Shown here piece after piece: positions 9,717 through 18,641 of a stretch of 64,000 bases of DNA. Source of the stretch: Thermotoga profunda AZM34c06 (GTDB lineage Bacteria; Thermotogota; Thermotogae; Thermotogales; DSM-5069). The translations under genes were made by a program, and so were the position numbers. The DNA is taken from NCBI RefSeq assembly GCF_000828675.1, contig NZ_AP014510.1, positions 124,001-188,000 of the forward strand, in the 5' to 3' direction. The notes under the pieces were generated by a model, which searched no databases, was not told the origin of the DNA, and was given only the letters and a program-made list of their open reading frames with translations. How positions within the stretch are numbered: position 1 is the first letter of the stretch; every line of letters starts with the position of its first letter.

Positions 9717-10871
9717 ATGCGAAAAACCCTCTTTTGTTTCTTTTTGAGTCTTGTGGTCTTCTCATTCTGTGCAGAGGTAAAGATTAAGGATGTTTCACCC
9801 GTCCTTGACATCTATGAACCTGTCTCGTTCATGATCGAAAACAAGATCATGGAACTGGATGAAAATGGTAATTTCAGAGGAGGTTTGTTAACCACAAGAT
9901 TTGATATCGCACAGTATTTATACAACATCTTGAAAAACTTCCAACTACAAGATTTCCCAAAAAAACTGAGTACTCTTGAAAAGAACCAGCAAGAACTGTC
10001 TACAAAGGTCCTTGGAATTGAAGCTGCATATAAGACATATGAACAGAGAATGAAAGATTTTGAAAATGCCCTATCACAGGTCCAAAGCCAATCCGACAAA
10101 CTGGCTCAGCAAATCTATGCCCAACTGCGCAAAGAATTCGACGAAGCTCTTAAAAACCAGCAACTACAGCTTTCAAGATATGAACCACTCTTCTCGAGAG
10201 TCGATGCCCTTGAACAACTGACTTCATCTCTCCAAAAACAACTTGCAAGTTCTGATAAAAGTATAGAGCTCCTGAACAACAAAGTCTCTACAATCGAAAC
10301 AAATCAATCGAACATTTCGAAAGATCTTTCTTCTATGAAAAACAGCATCGATACTATCACTTCAAAAACAAATGAAAACACACAAGCCATTCAGAAACTC
10401 AGAGATGACATGAACACCCAGCTTTATGCACAGGGAAAATTGTTCGACCAAAAATTACTCGATTTATCTACAAGATTGGATGTCTTGAGTAAGGGACTTC
10501 AAAATGATCTGTCTATGCAGAAAAAAATGCTGTCAGATTATGAGCAAAATCTGATGATCGTTAAGAACCAGGTTGAAGAACTTCAACGAAACATGAAAAT
10601 CCTTGAAACGCTCGCAAGCAAAGATCAGTTAATTGCCATGCAAAATTCAGTTGCAAACCTTTCGCAAAAAGTTGAGGACAATGAATCAAATCTTGCAAGA
10701 TTAGAACAGAAAGTCGAAGGAATGCAAACCGACGCTCTCCAAAAGAGAATAGCCGAGCTCGAAACCAAGCAGAAAAACCTCGAAGGAAATCTCTTAACGG
10801 CCTATCTCATTGGTGGGGTTGGTGTGGTCGTTGGTGTACTTGCCATTATCTTTACCATGGGACAGTTCTGA
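9717..10871 (+). CDS. Omp-alpha-like SLH/coiled-coil envelope protein
   Basis: 384 residues, laid out like the Omp-alpha spacer protein of the Thermotoga toga: signal peptide (cut after SFCA), one SLH-like domain (about residues 20-75, ending LLTTRFDIAQYLY), a long heptad-rich coiled coil (about 80-355, rich in Q, N, L, K, E, with no Pro over most of it), and a final hydrophobic segment (LIGGVGVVVGVLAIIF) that could anchor the C-terminus in the outer membrane. The SLH end would bind the cell wall, so the rod spans the periplasm. ATG 9717 lies 8 bases after GGAGG (9704-9708); GTG 9708 and ATG 9711 are too close. Confidence 0.82.
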   Translation: MRKTLFCFFLSLVVFSFCAEVKIKDVSPVLDIYEPVSFMIENKIMELDENGNFRGGLLTTRFDIAQYLYNILKNFQLQDFPKKLSTLEKNQQELSTKVLGIEAAYKTYEQRMKDFENALSQVQSQSDKLAQQIYAQLRKEFDEALKNQQLQLSRYEPLFSRVDALEQLTSSLQKQLASSDKSIELLNNKVSTIETNQSNISKDLSSMKNSIDTITSKTNENTQAIQKLRDDMNTQLYAQGKLFDQKLLDLSTRLDVLSKGLQNDLSMQKKMLSDYEQNLMIVKNQVEELQRNMKILETLASKDQLIAMQNSVANLSQKVEDNESNLARLEQKVEGMQTDALQKRIAELETKQKNLEGNLLTAYLIGGVGVVVGVLAIIFTMGQF

Positions 10872-10882
10872 GGTGAAAAGAT

Positions 10883-11506
10883 GTGAAAAAAATCATTGTT
10901 CTGTTTATCTGCTTTCTTGCGGTATTCTATTTTGCGAAAACCGTTCACATAGTTGCCGACTATGTTAAACCAGAGAAAGAACAAGCCTTTTACGAAGGAA
11001 ATGTGAAAGTTGAGATTGAAGAAGACAAGATAAAGGTTTATTGTGAATCTATGAAAGTATCTAAATACCAAAACGAATGGAGATTGGTTGATGCCAAAAA
11101 ATCAGAGGTGTTCTTCGAGGATGGAGTTGCCACTTCAACGGCATTGAAATATGACATAAAGCTCAAAACAGGTACAATGACAGACAATGTAAAAGCTGAA
11201 GTAATCGATAAGGAAAGTACTGATACAATACTAATAAACTGTGACAGTATGGATATCGATCTTGATAAAGATATCTTCAAAGGTAGTTCACAGGATGTAG
11301 TCAAGATATACAAAGGTAAAATCGAGGCAACGGCAAAGAGGTTTTCCTATGACAGAAAAAGCGGAAAGATAGAACTTGAAGGAAATGTTATTCTATTAGA
11401 TCACGATAAAAATATAAAAATGTGGGCTGATCGTGTTCAAATTACAACGGTTGATGATAAAATGGTTGCAACCAATGCTAAGGTGGAATTGATTGTGGAG
11501 GAGTGA
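10883..11506 (+). CDS. LptA/OstA-like exported protein
   Basis: 207 residues with an N-terminal signal peptide (IIVLFICFLAVFYFA) followed by repeated beta strands of the OstA/LptA type: 'AFYEGNVKVE', 'GTMTDNVKAEV', 'GKIELEGNVILLD', each with a G-x-V turn. LptA bridges lipopolysaccharide or another lipid across the periplasm; Thermotogales lack typical LPS, so here it may carry another amphiphile or assist outer-sheath assembly. GTG 10883 lies 7 bases after GAGGTG (10870-10875); ATG 10881 would run straight into a stop. The position 11 bases after the Omp-alpha gene supports an envelope role. Confidence 0.78.
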   Translation: MKKIIVLFICFLAVFYFAKTVHIVADYVKPEKEQAFYEGNVKVEIEEDKIKVYCESMKVSKYQNEWRLVDAKKSEVFFEDGVATSTALKYDIKLKTGTMTDNVKAEVIDKESTDTILINCDSMDIDLDKDIFKGSSQDVVKIYKGKIEATAKRFSYDRKSGKIELEGNVILLDHDKNIKMWADRVQITTVDDKMVATNAKVELIVEE

Positions 11507-11510
11507 TACA

Positions 11511-12785
11511 GTGATAGACATCAAATTGATTCGTGAGAAACCAGATTTTGTTAAACAGGCACTCTTAAACAGAAATTATGATACTAAGATCATCGATGAT
11601 ATTCTTTCATTAGATGCAAAGTTTCGTAATCTGACAAACCAGGTTAATCAATTACGTTCGCAGAGAAATACGATCTCAAAGCAGGTGGCGCAGAAAAAAG
11701 CATCTGGTCAGACAGATGAAGTGGAATTGTTGATGAACGAAGGCAAAAAAATTGGCGAGCAAATCGATTCGATCGAATCTCAGCTTAAAGAGATAGAGCA
11801 GCAGATAAACAGATTGATCCTTTTTGTTCCTAACATTCCTGATTCATCTGTTCCCGTTGGAAAAGATGAAACCTTCAATCCTCAGATACGCAAATGGGGA
11901 GAACCAAGAAAATTTGACTTCCCGGCTCAAGCTCACTGGGATCTTGGACCGGCTTTGGGTTTCATGGATTTCGATCGGGCTGCAAAGTTGAGTGGCTCAA
12001 GATTCACAGTGATGTACAATGCATTTGCAAAACTCGAGAGGGCGTTGATAAACTTCATGCTCGATCTACACACAAAAGAACACGGTTATACAGAAGTCTG
12101 GGTACCACATCTTGTTAAGAGAAGCACTATGACAACCACCGGGCAACTTCCAAAGTTCGAAGAAGAGGCATACAGAATCGAAGCAGATGATCTTTTCTTG
12201 ATACCGACCGCCGAGGTGCCATTGGTTGCACTGAGATCCGACGAAATTCTCGAAGAAAAAGATCTACCTTTGTTGTACACAGCTTATACACCATGCTATA
12301 GAAGAGAAGCTGGAAGTTATGGTAAAGACGTCCGTGGAATGATTCGACAACATCAATTTGATAAAGTCGAATTGGTTTGGATAACCACTCCAGAACGTTC
12401 CTTTGATGATCTTGAGAAACTCGTTTCTCATGCCGAAGAAGTTCTCAAAAGGCTCGAGTTACCATACAGAGTGATCCAACTGTGTACAGGAGATCTCGGC
12501 TTTGGAGCTGCAAAGACTTACGATCTTGAAGTATGGCTTCCTTCCTACAATGCCTATAAAGAGATATCTTCCTGCAGTAATGATACTGATTTTCAAGCAA
12601 GAAGAGGAAATATGAGATACAGGAGAAGGGATGGTAAACTTGCCTTCGTGCATACACTCAATGGCTCTGGTGTTGCGATAGGCAGAACTCTTGTAGCGAT
12701 TGTAGAGAATTATCAAAGACCAGATGGAAGAATAGATGTCCCCAAAGCGCTCCAACCATATCTTGGTTGCGAGGTGCTCGGATAG
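11511..12785 (+). CDS. serS: Seryl-tRNA synthetase
   Basis: 424 residues, normal for bacterial SerRS. An N-terminal antiparallel coiled-coil arm (about 25-105) binds the long variable arm of tRNA-Ser. The class II core shows motif 2 (TPCYRREAGSYGKDVRGM) and motif 3 (GSGVAIGRTLVAIVENYQ), plus the serine-pocket segment TAEVPL. GTG 11511 follows GGAGGAG (11497-11503); a further upstream in-frame GTG at 11493 overlaps the previous gene and has no SD. It overlaps neither neighbour; rsmE starts right after its stop. Confidence 0.97.
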   Translation: MIDIKLIREKPDFVKQALLNRNYDTKIIDDILSLDAKFRNLTNQVNQLRSQRNTISKQVAQKKASGQTDEVELLMNEGKKIGEQIDSIESQLKEIEQQINRLILFVPNIPDSSVPVGKDETFNPQIRKWGEPRKFDFPAQAHWDLGPALGFMDFDRAAKLSGSRFTVMYNAFAKLERALINFMLDLHTKEHGYTEVWVPHLVKRSTMTTTGQLPKFEEEAYRIEADDLFLIPTAEVPLVALRSDEILEEKDLPLLYTAYTPCYRREAGSYGKDVRGMIRQHQFDKVELVWITTPERSFDDLEKLVSHAEEVLKRLELPYRVIQLCTGDLGFGAAKTYDLEVWLPSYNAYKEISSCSNDTDFQARRGNMRYRRRDGKLAFVHTLNGSGVAIGRTLVAIVENYQRPDGRIDVPKALQPYLGCEVLG

Positions 12786-13460
12786 TTGCCTCATTTGTTC
12801 TTTGGAAAACCTAAGGGACGGTTCATCGATCTGGATGAACATGAGACACAACATCTGAAAGTGGTGAGATTCAAAATTGGACGATCATTGCTCATAACGG
12901 ATGGCAATGGTTATCTGTATGAATGTGAATTAGTTCAAATTGGCAAAGATAGATCTACGGCATCGATCAAAGAGTCTAAGAAAGTAGAGGAAAAAAATAA
13001 CGATGTAATTGTTTGTGTTGCATCTCAAAACTGGGATAGACTTCGTCTCTTGGTTGAAAAAGCAGTTGAGCTTGGTGTAGGTAAAATAGTAGTTTACAAA
13101 TCCCATCGAAGCAAATCCTACTCGTACAAGGAAGAAAAAATAAAATTGATTATTAGAGACTCAGCAAAACAATGTTTCAGATGTCTTTTTCCAGATCTCG
13201 AGATTGAAGAAGATTTCAGCTTTCTCAAAGACCAAGTTAGAACGATCGTACTTCACCAATCTGGCAGGCTTGCAACGATTGAAGATTTCAGAGGAAAAGT
13301 GAGGATAGTAGTCGGACCAGAGGGAGATTTTGAAAAAGGTGAACTTGATTTACTCAAACAAAGCGCAGAATTTTTGAGCTTGGGCAAAAAAATACTGAGA
13401 TTTGAGACGGCAGCAATCTTGGCTGTTGGGATGGCAAGCTTTTTGAATGGGAAGATATGA
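12786..13460 (+). CDS. rsmE: 16S rRNA (uracil-1498 N3) methyltransferase RsmE
   Basis: 224-residue SPOUT-class methyltransferase for U1498 of 16S rRNA. N-terminal PUA-like domain with HETQHLKVVRFKIG, then the knot: VGPEGDFEKGEL and LSLGKKILRFETAAILAV, which are diagnostic. TTG 12786 immediately follows the serS stop, so translation is probably re-initiated there. Confidence 0.94.
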   Translation: MPHLFFGKPKGRFIDLDEHETQHLKVVRFKIGRSLLITDGNGYLYECELVQIGKDRSTASIKESKKVEEKNNDVIVCVASQNWDRLRLLVEKAVELGVGKIVVYKSHRSKSYSYKEEKIKLIIRDSAKQCFRCLFPDLEIEEDFSFLKDQVRTIVLHQSGRLATIEDFRGKVRIVVGPEGDFEKGELDLLKQSAEFLSLGKKILRFETAAILAVGMASFLNGKI

Positions 13461-13476
13461 AAGGAGGGCCGGTTCA

Positions 13477-13863
13477 ATGAAAAAAGGCGAGAAAGTCCTA
13501 TCCTTTGTGAAGTTTGAAAAGGAGATTGAAAGCGCTTACAGAGAGAGACTGTCTAACACAAAGAGGCCCGAAGAAACAGGCGATGTTTTCCTGGAATTCG
13601 CCATTGGATTGCTGAGCAAAGTCAATCCCCAGATCACTCGAAACCACATTGATCAGATTTATTTTGAACCAGAAAGCGAAAATGGCTATCGCTTGTCACC
13701 CAACCTTGAAAAGATCTTAGGAGAAGAAGTGCTTAAAAAGAGTGATATAACCGCCATTTTAAAAAGAATGGCTCTGAATGCCGCACATCGTAGGAAAACT
13801 TTGATTGCAGATAATGAGAGGACAAATCTATTTCGCATGCAAGAAAGACCTGATCAGCGTTGA
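13477..13863 (+). CDS. Conserved-looking hypothetical protein
   Basis: 128 residues, charged and soluble, with no signal peptide or membrane segment and no motif I can name. It is mostly helical-looking, with a Lys/Arg-rich C-terminal third (AAHRRKTLIADNERTN). ATG 13477 has a strong SD, AAGGAGGG at 13461-13467. It ends the forward run and its last 10 bases overlap the 3' end of the MFS gene on the other strand. The strong SD and the codon use make it a real gene. Confidence 0.7.
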   Translation: MKKGEKVLSFVKFEKEIESAYRERLSNTKRPEETGDVFLEFAIGLLSKVNPQITRNHIDQIYFEPESENGYRLSPNLEKILGEEVLKKSDITAILKRMALNAAHRRKTLIADNERTNLFRMQERPDQR

Positions 13864-15011
13864 CAGAAAACCATAGTGAGTAAAGACCCAAAAAACATTA
13901 TCGTTGCCATAACAGCAAACATCAAGACAAAGGATATTTCGGAGAGTAAACCGGCAATCAATGGACCAAATAGACTTCCAAAAGAGCGGGCGGAGGTGAG
14001 CAATCCAAGAAACTCCGCCCGTCTGTTTTCTGGAACATTTTGAGAAACAAAATTGGTTGCACCGTTTATAAAGGCACCAAAACCTAAACCAGAAATGGCA
14101 TAAGCCAGTAAGACCATTATGTAATTTCCAGAAACTGCAAACAACATGGTACCAAGCCCAGAGAGAAACATTCCGATAACAGCTATATTTTTGGAAGAAA
14201 CCTTTTCAGCAAGCCAACCGAAAAATATGTGAGATGGTACCTGCAAGAATGGATTTGCTGAGGCAAACAAAACACTTTGAGCTTTGCTCAATCCTACTGT
14301 TTCAGTTAAGTACACTCCTATCAGAGCAAAAGTACCACCAACGCCGAGTTGCCTTAGAAAAGAACCAAGATACATTGCCCAAAGATTGTTCTTCTTAAGG
14401 ATTCTCTTTGAAGTTATAGCTGAAAAAATCCTCTGAAGATTTGTTCTGATGATCTCATAACGTTTGTGTTCAACATCAGGTGCAAAAAAAGAGAAAAAAA
14501 CTACGAATAGAGATAGAAAATACATGATATTCATCGTCCAAACAACACTAACAGCATTCAACAGAGGAGAAATGATTATTCTACCCAAACCCATTCCAAA
14601 TGAATTCGCGGCATTTAGTATAGAAACCGCTATATTCATTCTGAAACGGGATGATTCTATCATGATAGCTGTGCAAATGGGTTCGAAAACAGAAGAGAAA
14701 AAGGTGAAGAGAATGCCAACCAGAAAAAAATGAAAAGGTTTTATAGAAAAAGAATAAAATGGTAAGATCAAAAAAGCAACCATCAATGGCAGTAAAAGCG
14801 TTCTTTTCCTACTTTTCAATTCATCGCTAAGTGCTCCCCAGAATGGTGAGGACAAACTGCCAATGGCGCTTGTGATTGTTGAAAGTAGACCTATTGAGAA
14901 AAGGGAAGATGAGAGCTCTCTCATTCTAAACTGGAGCAACATATCATAGTTGAGCACGGTCATATTTCTGAAAAAAGAAGCAAGAACAAGACTCAGATTA
15001 TTCCCATTCAA
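13854..15011 (-). CDS. MFS transporter, 12 membrane segments
   Basis: 385 residues, hydrophobic throughout, with about 12 transmembrane segments and a central cytoplasmic loop (about 180-205). The loop GALSDELKSRKRTLL between segments 2 and 3 is the MFS motif A equivalent, repeated as GWLAEKVSSKNIAVIG in the second half. Substrate unknown; drug or sugar efflux are common in this family. The longest start, TTG 15011, overlaps guaA by 14 bases but has no clear SD. ATG 14963 is an alternative that would remove the first 16 residues. Confidence 0.85.
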   Translation of the reverse strand: MNGNNLSLVLASFFRNMTVLNYDMLLQFRMRELSSSLFSIGLLSTITSAIGSLSSPFWGALSDELKSRKRTLLLPLMVAFLILPFYSFSIKPFHFFLVGILFTFFSSVFEPICTAIMIESSRFRMNIAVSILNAANSFGMGLGRIIISPLLNAVSVVWTMNIMYFLSLFVVFFSFFAPDVEHKRYEIIRTNLQRIFSAITSKRILKKNNLWAMYLGSFLRQLGVGGTFALIGVYLTETVGLSKAQSVLFASANPFLQVPSHIFFGWLAEKVSSKNIAVIGMFLSGLGTMLFAVSGNYIMVLLAYAISGLGFGAFINGATNFVSQNVPENRRAEFLGLLTSARSFGSLFGPLIAGLLSEISFVLMFAVMATIMFFGSLLTMVFCQR

Positions 15012-16512
15012 TCGTCGCTGGGGGTTTTGAACTGATGTCGTAGACCACCCTCCCGATACCTTTTACAGAGTTAAGAATTCTTCTTGAAACAAGATCGAGA
15101 ATCTCGTGTGGAAGCCTTGACCAATCTGCCGTCATTCCTTCTACGCTGTCAACAGATCTCAATGCTAAAACATAGTCGTAAGCCCGCTGATCGCCTCTCA
15201 CTCCGACAGATTTAACGGGTAAAAGGACCGCAAACGCCTGCCAAGTTTTTTCGTACCACCCTGTTTCTTTCAAGGTCTCTATTAAGATACTGTCGGCTTC
15301 TTTGAGAATTTCGAGTTTTTCTTGTGTTATCTCTCCAACTATTCTCACACCAAGTCCAGGTCCGGGGAAGGGTTGACGGTGAATGATCGAACGTGGTATT
15401 CCCAAGATTTCACCTACGATTCTCACTTCGTCTTTGAAAAGATTCCTGAGTGGCTCAACGATTTGAAGATTCATCTTTTTTGGCAATCCTCCAACGTTGT
15501 GATGACTCTTTATCGCCGCTGTTTTTTTACCTGAATGCGCACTTTCAATCACGTCTGAATAGATAGTACCTTGGACTAAATGTGTCGCTCCATAATTTTG
15601 CGCCTGCTTCTCAAAGACCCTTATGAATTGTTCACCGATGATCTTTCTTTTGGTCTCTGGGTCGGTTATTCCTCTGAGTTTTTCAAGAAACAAATCCCTT
15701 GCATCTATTTTGATAAGATTCAAACCAAGCATTTCTCTGAAAACTCTTGGTACTTCGTTTTCTTCATTTTTTCTCAACAACCCGTGATCTACAAAAACGT
15801 TCAGAAGATTTTCACCGATCGCTTTATGAACAAGTACGCAAGCAACTGAAGAATCCACTCCTCCAGACAAAGCAGCAATGACTTTTTTTCCAGCAAGTTG
15901 TTCTTTGAGCTCATCAATCTTTTGTTTAACGAAATCTTCCAGATTCCAATTTGGAGAAAGTCCGCAAACCTTGGAAAGAAAATTTTCAATTATATCTCTA
16001 CCTCTGACTGTGTGCCTTACCTCTGGATGAAATTGCAAAAGCCAGAAACGTTTATCATCGGTTGCGGCCGCTATGATCCCATCTTTTGACTTTGCTGTGA
16101 CTCTGAAATTATCAGGCAACTTTTTAACATGATCTCCATGACTCATCCAGACTGTTTGTTGATCTTCTATTTCAGAGAAAATGAGATCTTTATCGACTAT
16201 CTGAATCTGAGTTCTACCATACTCTGCCACTCTACCAGGTTCGACAGTTCCTCCAAGTTCGTGTGAAATCAATTGCATGCCATAACATATTCCAAGTACT
16301 TTTCCTCTGTACCGATCAAACCACTTTGGTAATCTTGGCGCGTCTTTTTCATAAACACTCGCGGGACCTCCAGACAATACCAGTGCTCCGATATCCGATA
16401 TCTCTATATCTTCATCGAACTGGACAACCTGGCTGTAATAACCAAGTTCTCTTATAACTCGTGCTATGAGTTGCGTGTACTGAGAACCATAATCAACCAC
16501 TATTATCTTCAT
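14998..16512 (-). CDS. guaA: GMP synthase (glutamine-hydrolysing)
   Basis: 504 residues. Converts XMP to GMP with ATP and glutamine. N-terminal class I amidotransferase: nucleophile Cys in GICYGMQLISHELGG, catalytic His/Glu in HPEVRHT. The central ATP-pyrophosphatase has the P-loop SGGVDSSVA, and the C-terminal dimerisation domain ends PPATIEWE. ATG 16512 overlaps the kce stop by 4 bases and has GAGAGGTAATG as SD. It is embedded in an operon of transport and acyl-CoA genes, an unusual place for a purine gene. Confidence 0.97.
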   Translation of the reverse strand: MKIIVVDYGSQYTQLIARVIRELGYYSQVVQFDEDIEISDIGALVLSGGPASVYEKDAPRLPKWFDRYRGKVLGICYGMQLISHELGGTVEPGRVAEYGRTQIQIVDKDLIFSEIEDQQTVWMSHGDHVKKLPDNFRVTAKSKDGIIAAATDDKRFWLLQFHPEVRHTVRGRDIIENFLSKVCGLSPNWNLEDFVKQKIDELKEQLAGKKVIAALSGGVDSSVACVLVHKAIGENLLNVFVDHGLLRKNEENEVPRVFREMLGLNLIKIDARDLFLEKLRGITDPETKRKIIGEQFIRVFEKQAQNYGATHLVQGTIYSDVIESAHSGKKTAAIKSHHNVGGLPKKMNLQIVEPLRNLFKDEVRIVGEILGIPRSIIHRQPFPGPGLGVRIVGEITQEKLEILKEADSILIETLKETGWYEKTWQAFAVLLPVKSVGVRGDQRAYDYVLALRSVDSVEGMTADWSRLPHEILDLVSRRILNSVKGIGRVVYDISSKPPATIEWE

Positions 16513-17336
16513 TTTTCATTACCTCTCAATCTGAGTATCTGCCTTGCCTCGTCACAAGTAGCAATCGGCCGGCCGAGTTCTTTTGCGATCCTCACCACTT
16601 TTTCTACCAGTTCGGCATTTGATTTTGCAAGAATACCTTTGGATATGTATATATTATCTTCAAGACCAACTCTAACATTCCCACCCATCGCTATCGCCAT
16701 CGCAGCCATATTGAATTCATGCCTACCAATACCAGCTACAGACCAAGTAGCACCATCTGGTAAACTATCGACCATCGCGACGAGGTTTCGAGCATTCGCA
16801 GCAATTCCACCAGGGACACCCATCACAAAATCAAAATGTAAATGTCCTTCAACAAGCCCTTTCTTGACAAGCCGCATCGCATTTGCAATATGTCCCATAT
16901 CAAAACATTCAAACTCTGGCATGATTCCCTTTTCTTTCATAGTCACAGCAAACTTCTCGATCATCGGCATACTGTTCATGAAGACATCGTTCCCAAAATT
17001 CACAGTACCCGTTGTCAAAGTAGCCATATCTGGGTTTGCTTCTAAGGATTGAAGTCTCTCTTGTGCACTCATCCAGACAGCTCCGCCTGTGGATACCTGA
17101 ATGATCATGCCAGGACATCTTTCTCTGATCATACTCACAACCTTTTTGAATATCTCGGCATTTTGGGTTGGTTTACCTTCATCATCTCTGACATGCAAAT
17201 GAACTATCGAAGCACCCACTTGGTATGCCTCATAGGTTTGATGAGTGATTTCTTCAGGTGTCAATGGAATATAAGGAGTGTCTTGTCTTGTCACCTCAGC
17301 ACCACAAACGGCAACAGTTATGATCAATTTATCCAT
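16509..17336 (-). CDS. kce: 3-keto-5-aminohexanoate cleavage enzyme (BKACE family)
   Basis: 275 residues of the DUF849/BKACE family. Zn2+ ligands HLH at residues 46 and 48 ([10 protein letters not shown]), then STGGAVWMS and GVEDNIY-like [11 protein letters not shown] near the C-terminus. The reference reaction condenses a beta-keto acid with acetyl-CoA to give acetoacetate and a new CoA ester; for 3-keto-5-aminohexanoate the product is 3-aminobutyryl-CoA in lysine fermentation. The adjacent kal gene acts on exactly that product, which supports the assignment over other BKACE substrates. ATG 17336 has GGAAGGTGA upstream and overlaps kal by 8 bases. Confidence 0.88.
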   Translation of the reverse strand: MDKLIITVAVCGAEVTRQDTPYIPLTPEEITHQTYEAYQVGASIVHLHVRDDEGKPTQNAEIFKKVVSMIRERCPGMIIQVSTGGAVWMSAQERLQSLEANPDMATLTTGTVNFGNDVFMNSMPMIEKFAVTMKEKGIMPEFECFDMGHIANAMRLVKKGLVEGHLHFDFVMGVPGGIAANARNLVAMVDSLPDGATWSVAGIGRHEFNMAAMAIAMGGNVRVGLEDNIYISKGILAKSNAELVEKVVRIAKELGRPIATCDEARQILRLRGNEK

Positions 17337-17727
17337 TAGCTTTCACCTTCCTTTGCCTTTCCTTTGGAACCACGCAGGTCCCACTCGCCCTCAAGACCAA
17401 AATTGGTGGATCAAGAACATCGCATGCAGATTCGTGATTTGGTATATTGGCATTCGTGATCACTTTGTAGACTTCGAATTTCATCTTTCTTGATGTATTA
17501 CCAACCTCAACTATTTCACCATAAATTTCAAGAAAATCTCCTGCAAAAACTGGCTTGAGAAATTCTATAGAATCGTATGCTCTAAAAAGACCTTCATCTC
17601 CATCATGCCTTATCAAAAGTTCAGTAGCCACATCTCCTATTAATTGAAGAATTCTCGCACCATCTACAAGTCCTCCAGCGTAATGTGCATCATGTTGACT
17701 CATCCTTACCCGAAGAAAGGCTTTCAT
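17329..17727 (-). CDS. kal: 3-aminobutyryl-CoA ammonia-lyase
   Basis: 132-residue single hotdog domain. [19 protein letters not shown] and [14 protein letters not shown] are the hallmark of Kal, which removes ammonia from 3-aminobutyryl-CoA to give crotonyl-CoA. ATG 17727 is preceded by a strong GGAGGAGGA; longer in-frame upstream sequence encodes the transporter C-terminus in another frame. It overlaps the EamA gene by 38 bases. The remaining lysine fermentation genes (kamA, kamDE, kdd) are not in this window. Confidence 0.87.
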   Translation of the reverse strand: MKAFLRVRMSQHDAHYAGGLVDGARILQLIGDVATELLIRHDGDEGLFRAYDSIEFLKPVFAGDFLEIYGEIVEVGNTSRKMKFEVYKVITNANIPNHESACDVLDPPILVLRASGTCVVPKERQRKVKANG

Positions 17728-18571
17728 TGTTCCTCCTCCTTTCTTGTCTATTGAAAAGCCACAATCCAAGTATAACCAATCCACCTCCAAGAATAGTGTA
17801 GAAATTGGGCAGATTTTTGAGTAAAATCGCTTCGGCAATACTTGTGATCACAGGTATAAAATAAATCGTATTTGTTGTGTAGCGGGCACCAACACGCCTT
17901 ATACCAATGTTCCAAAATACATATGCGACTCCAGAGCAGACAATGCCAAGATATAGTAAAGATATAATCACCGGCACGGTCAAAGTAATCGGTGGTTTTT
18001 TTTCAAAAATTACAAAAGGAAAAAGTGTCAAAACACCCCACAGAGTTATATTTGTTACGCCCGTGAGTGAATCAGAATCTGTCATTTTCTCGACATGATA
18101 TGTATAAAAAACCCAAGCAAAAGCAGCCCCAAGGAGCATCAAATCACCCATCAAACTCACTTTCAAAACAAATCTCCCATTCATTATGACAACTGCGACT
18201 CCAAAGAAGGCAACCAGTGATGCAAGGTATTCAATGACGGATGTTTTTTTCTTTTGAATCAAATGAGAAAAAAGTGTGTATAAAATTGGTGCACTCGATA
18301 CAATGAGAGACGCATTTGTGGGATATGTGTAAACAAGCCCACTGTTCTCAAAGATAAAATACATTGTAACACCCCAAAAACCCGCAAAAAAACTGTGCCA
18401 ATTCAGAAGTTTTGGCATCTTTTTTGTAACCAAAATCAACGCAACAGATGCAATTAAAAATCTAACAAATGCCGCCGTGATTGGGGGAATGGAAAGCACC
18501 ACAATCCTTGTAGCCACAAAGGATATACCCCAGAAGAATACCACCGACCAAATCAACAATCTGTAGAGCAA
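17690..18571 (-). CDS. EamA/DMT-family transporter
   Basis: 293 residues with about ten transmembrane segments in two EamA repeats ([13 protein letters not shown] in the first, [14 protein letters not shown] at the end of the second). Family members export or import amino acids, nucleobases or other metabolites. TTG 18571 lies 8 bases after GGAGGG. It is the first gene of an operon with kal, kce, guaA and an MFS transporter, so an amino-acid or amine substrate is plausible but unproven. A second EamA gene lies at 49130-50020. Confidence 0.85.
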   Translation of the reverse strand: MLYRLLIWSVVFFWGISFVATRIVVLSIPPITAAFVRFLIASVALILVTKKMPKLLNWHSFFAGFWGVTMYFIFENSGLVYTYPTNASLIVSSAPILYTLFSHLIQKKKTSVIEYLASLVAFFGVAVVIMNGRFVLKVSLMGDLMLLGAAFAWVFYTYHVEKMTDSDSLTGVTNITLWGVLTLFPFVIFEKKPPITLTVPVIISLLYLGIVCSGVAYVFWNIGIRRVGARYTTNTIYFIPVITSIAEAILLKNLPNFYTILGGGLVILGLWLFNRQERRRNNESLSSGKDEST

Positions 18572-18594
18572 TCTTACACCCTCCTATATTTAAG

Positions 18595-18623
18595 ATTCTC
18601 GCATAAATCACTTTGAGTTACAA
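18595..18623 (-). promoter_or_regulatory. Candidate promoter of the EamA-kal-kce-guaA operon
   Basis: On the minus strand TTGTAA (18623-18618) and GAGAAT (18600-18595) are separated by 17 bases, 24 bases upstream of the EamA start. The -35 overlaps TACAAT at 18619-18624 on the plus strand, a possible -10 for the divergent FapA gene. Confidence 0.5.
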
Positions 18624-18641
18624 TATGATGGGGGATATGAG

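Noticed and set aside
9735-10871. Omp-alpha coiled coil as a nucleotide repeat or recent duplication
   Set aside because: The regularity is heptad amino-acid periodicity; no exact DNA repeats of length were seen.
13447-13476. Upstream extension of the hypothetical gene at 13477
   Set aside because: It overlaps the rsmE end, while ATG 13477 has a strong SD directly upstream.
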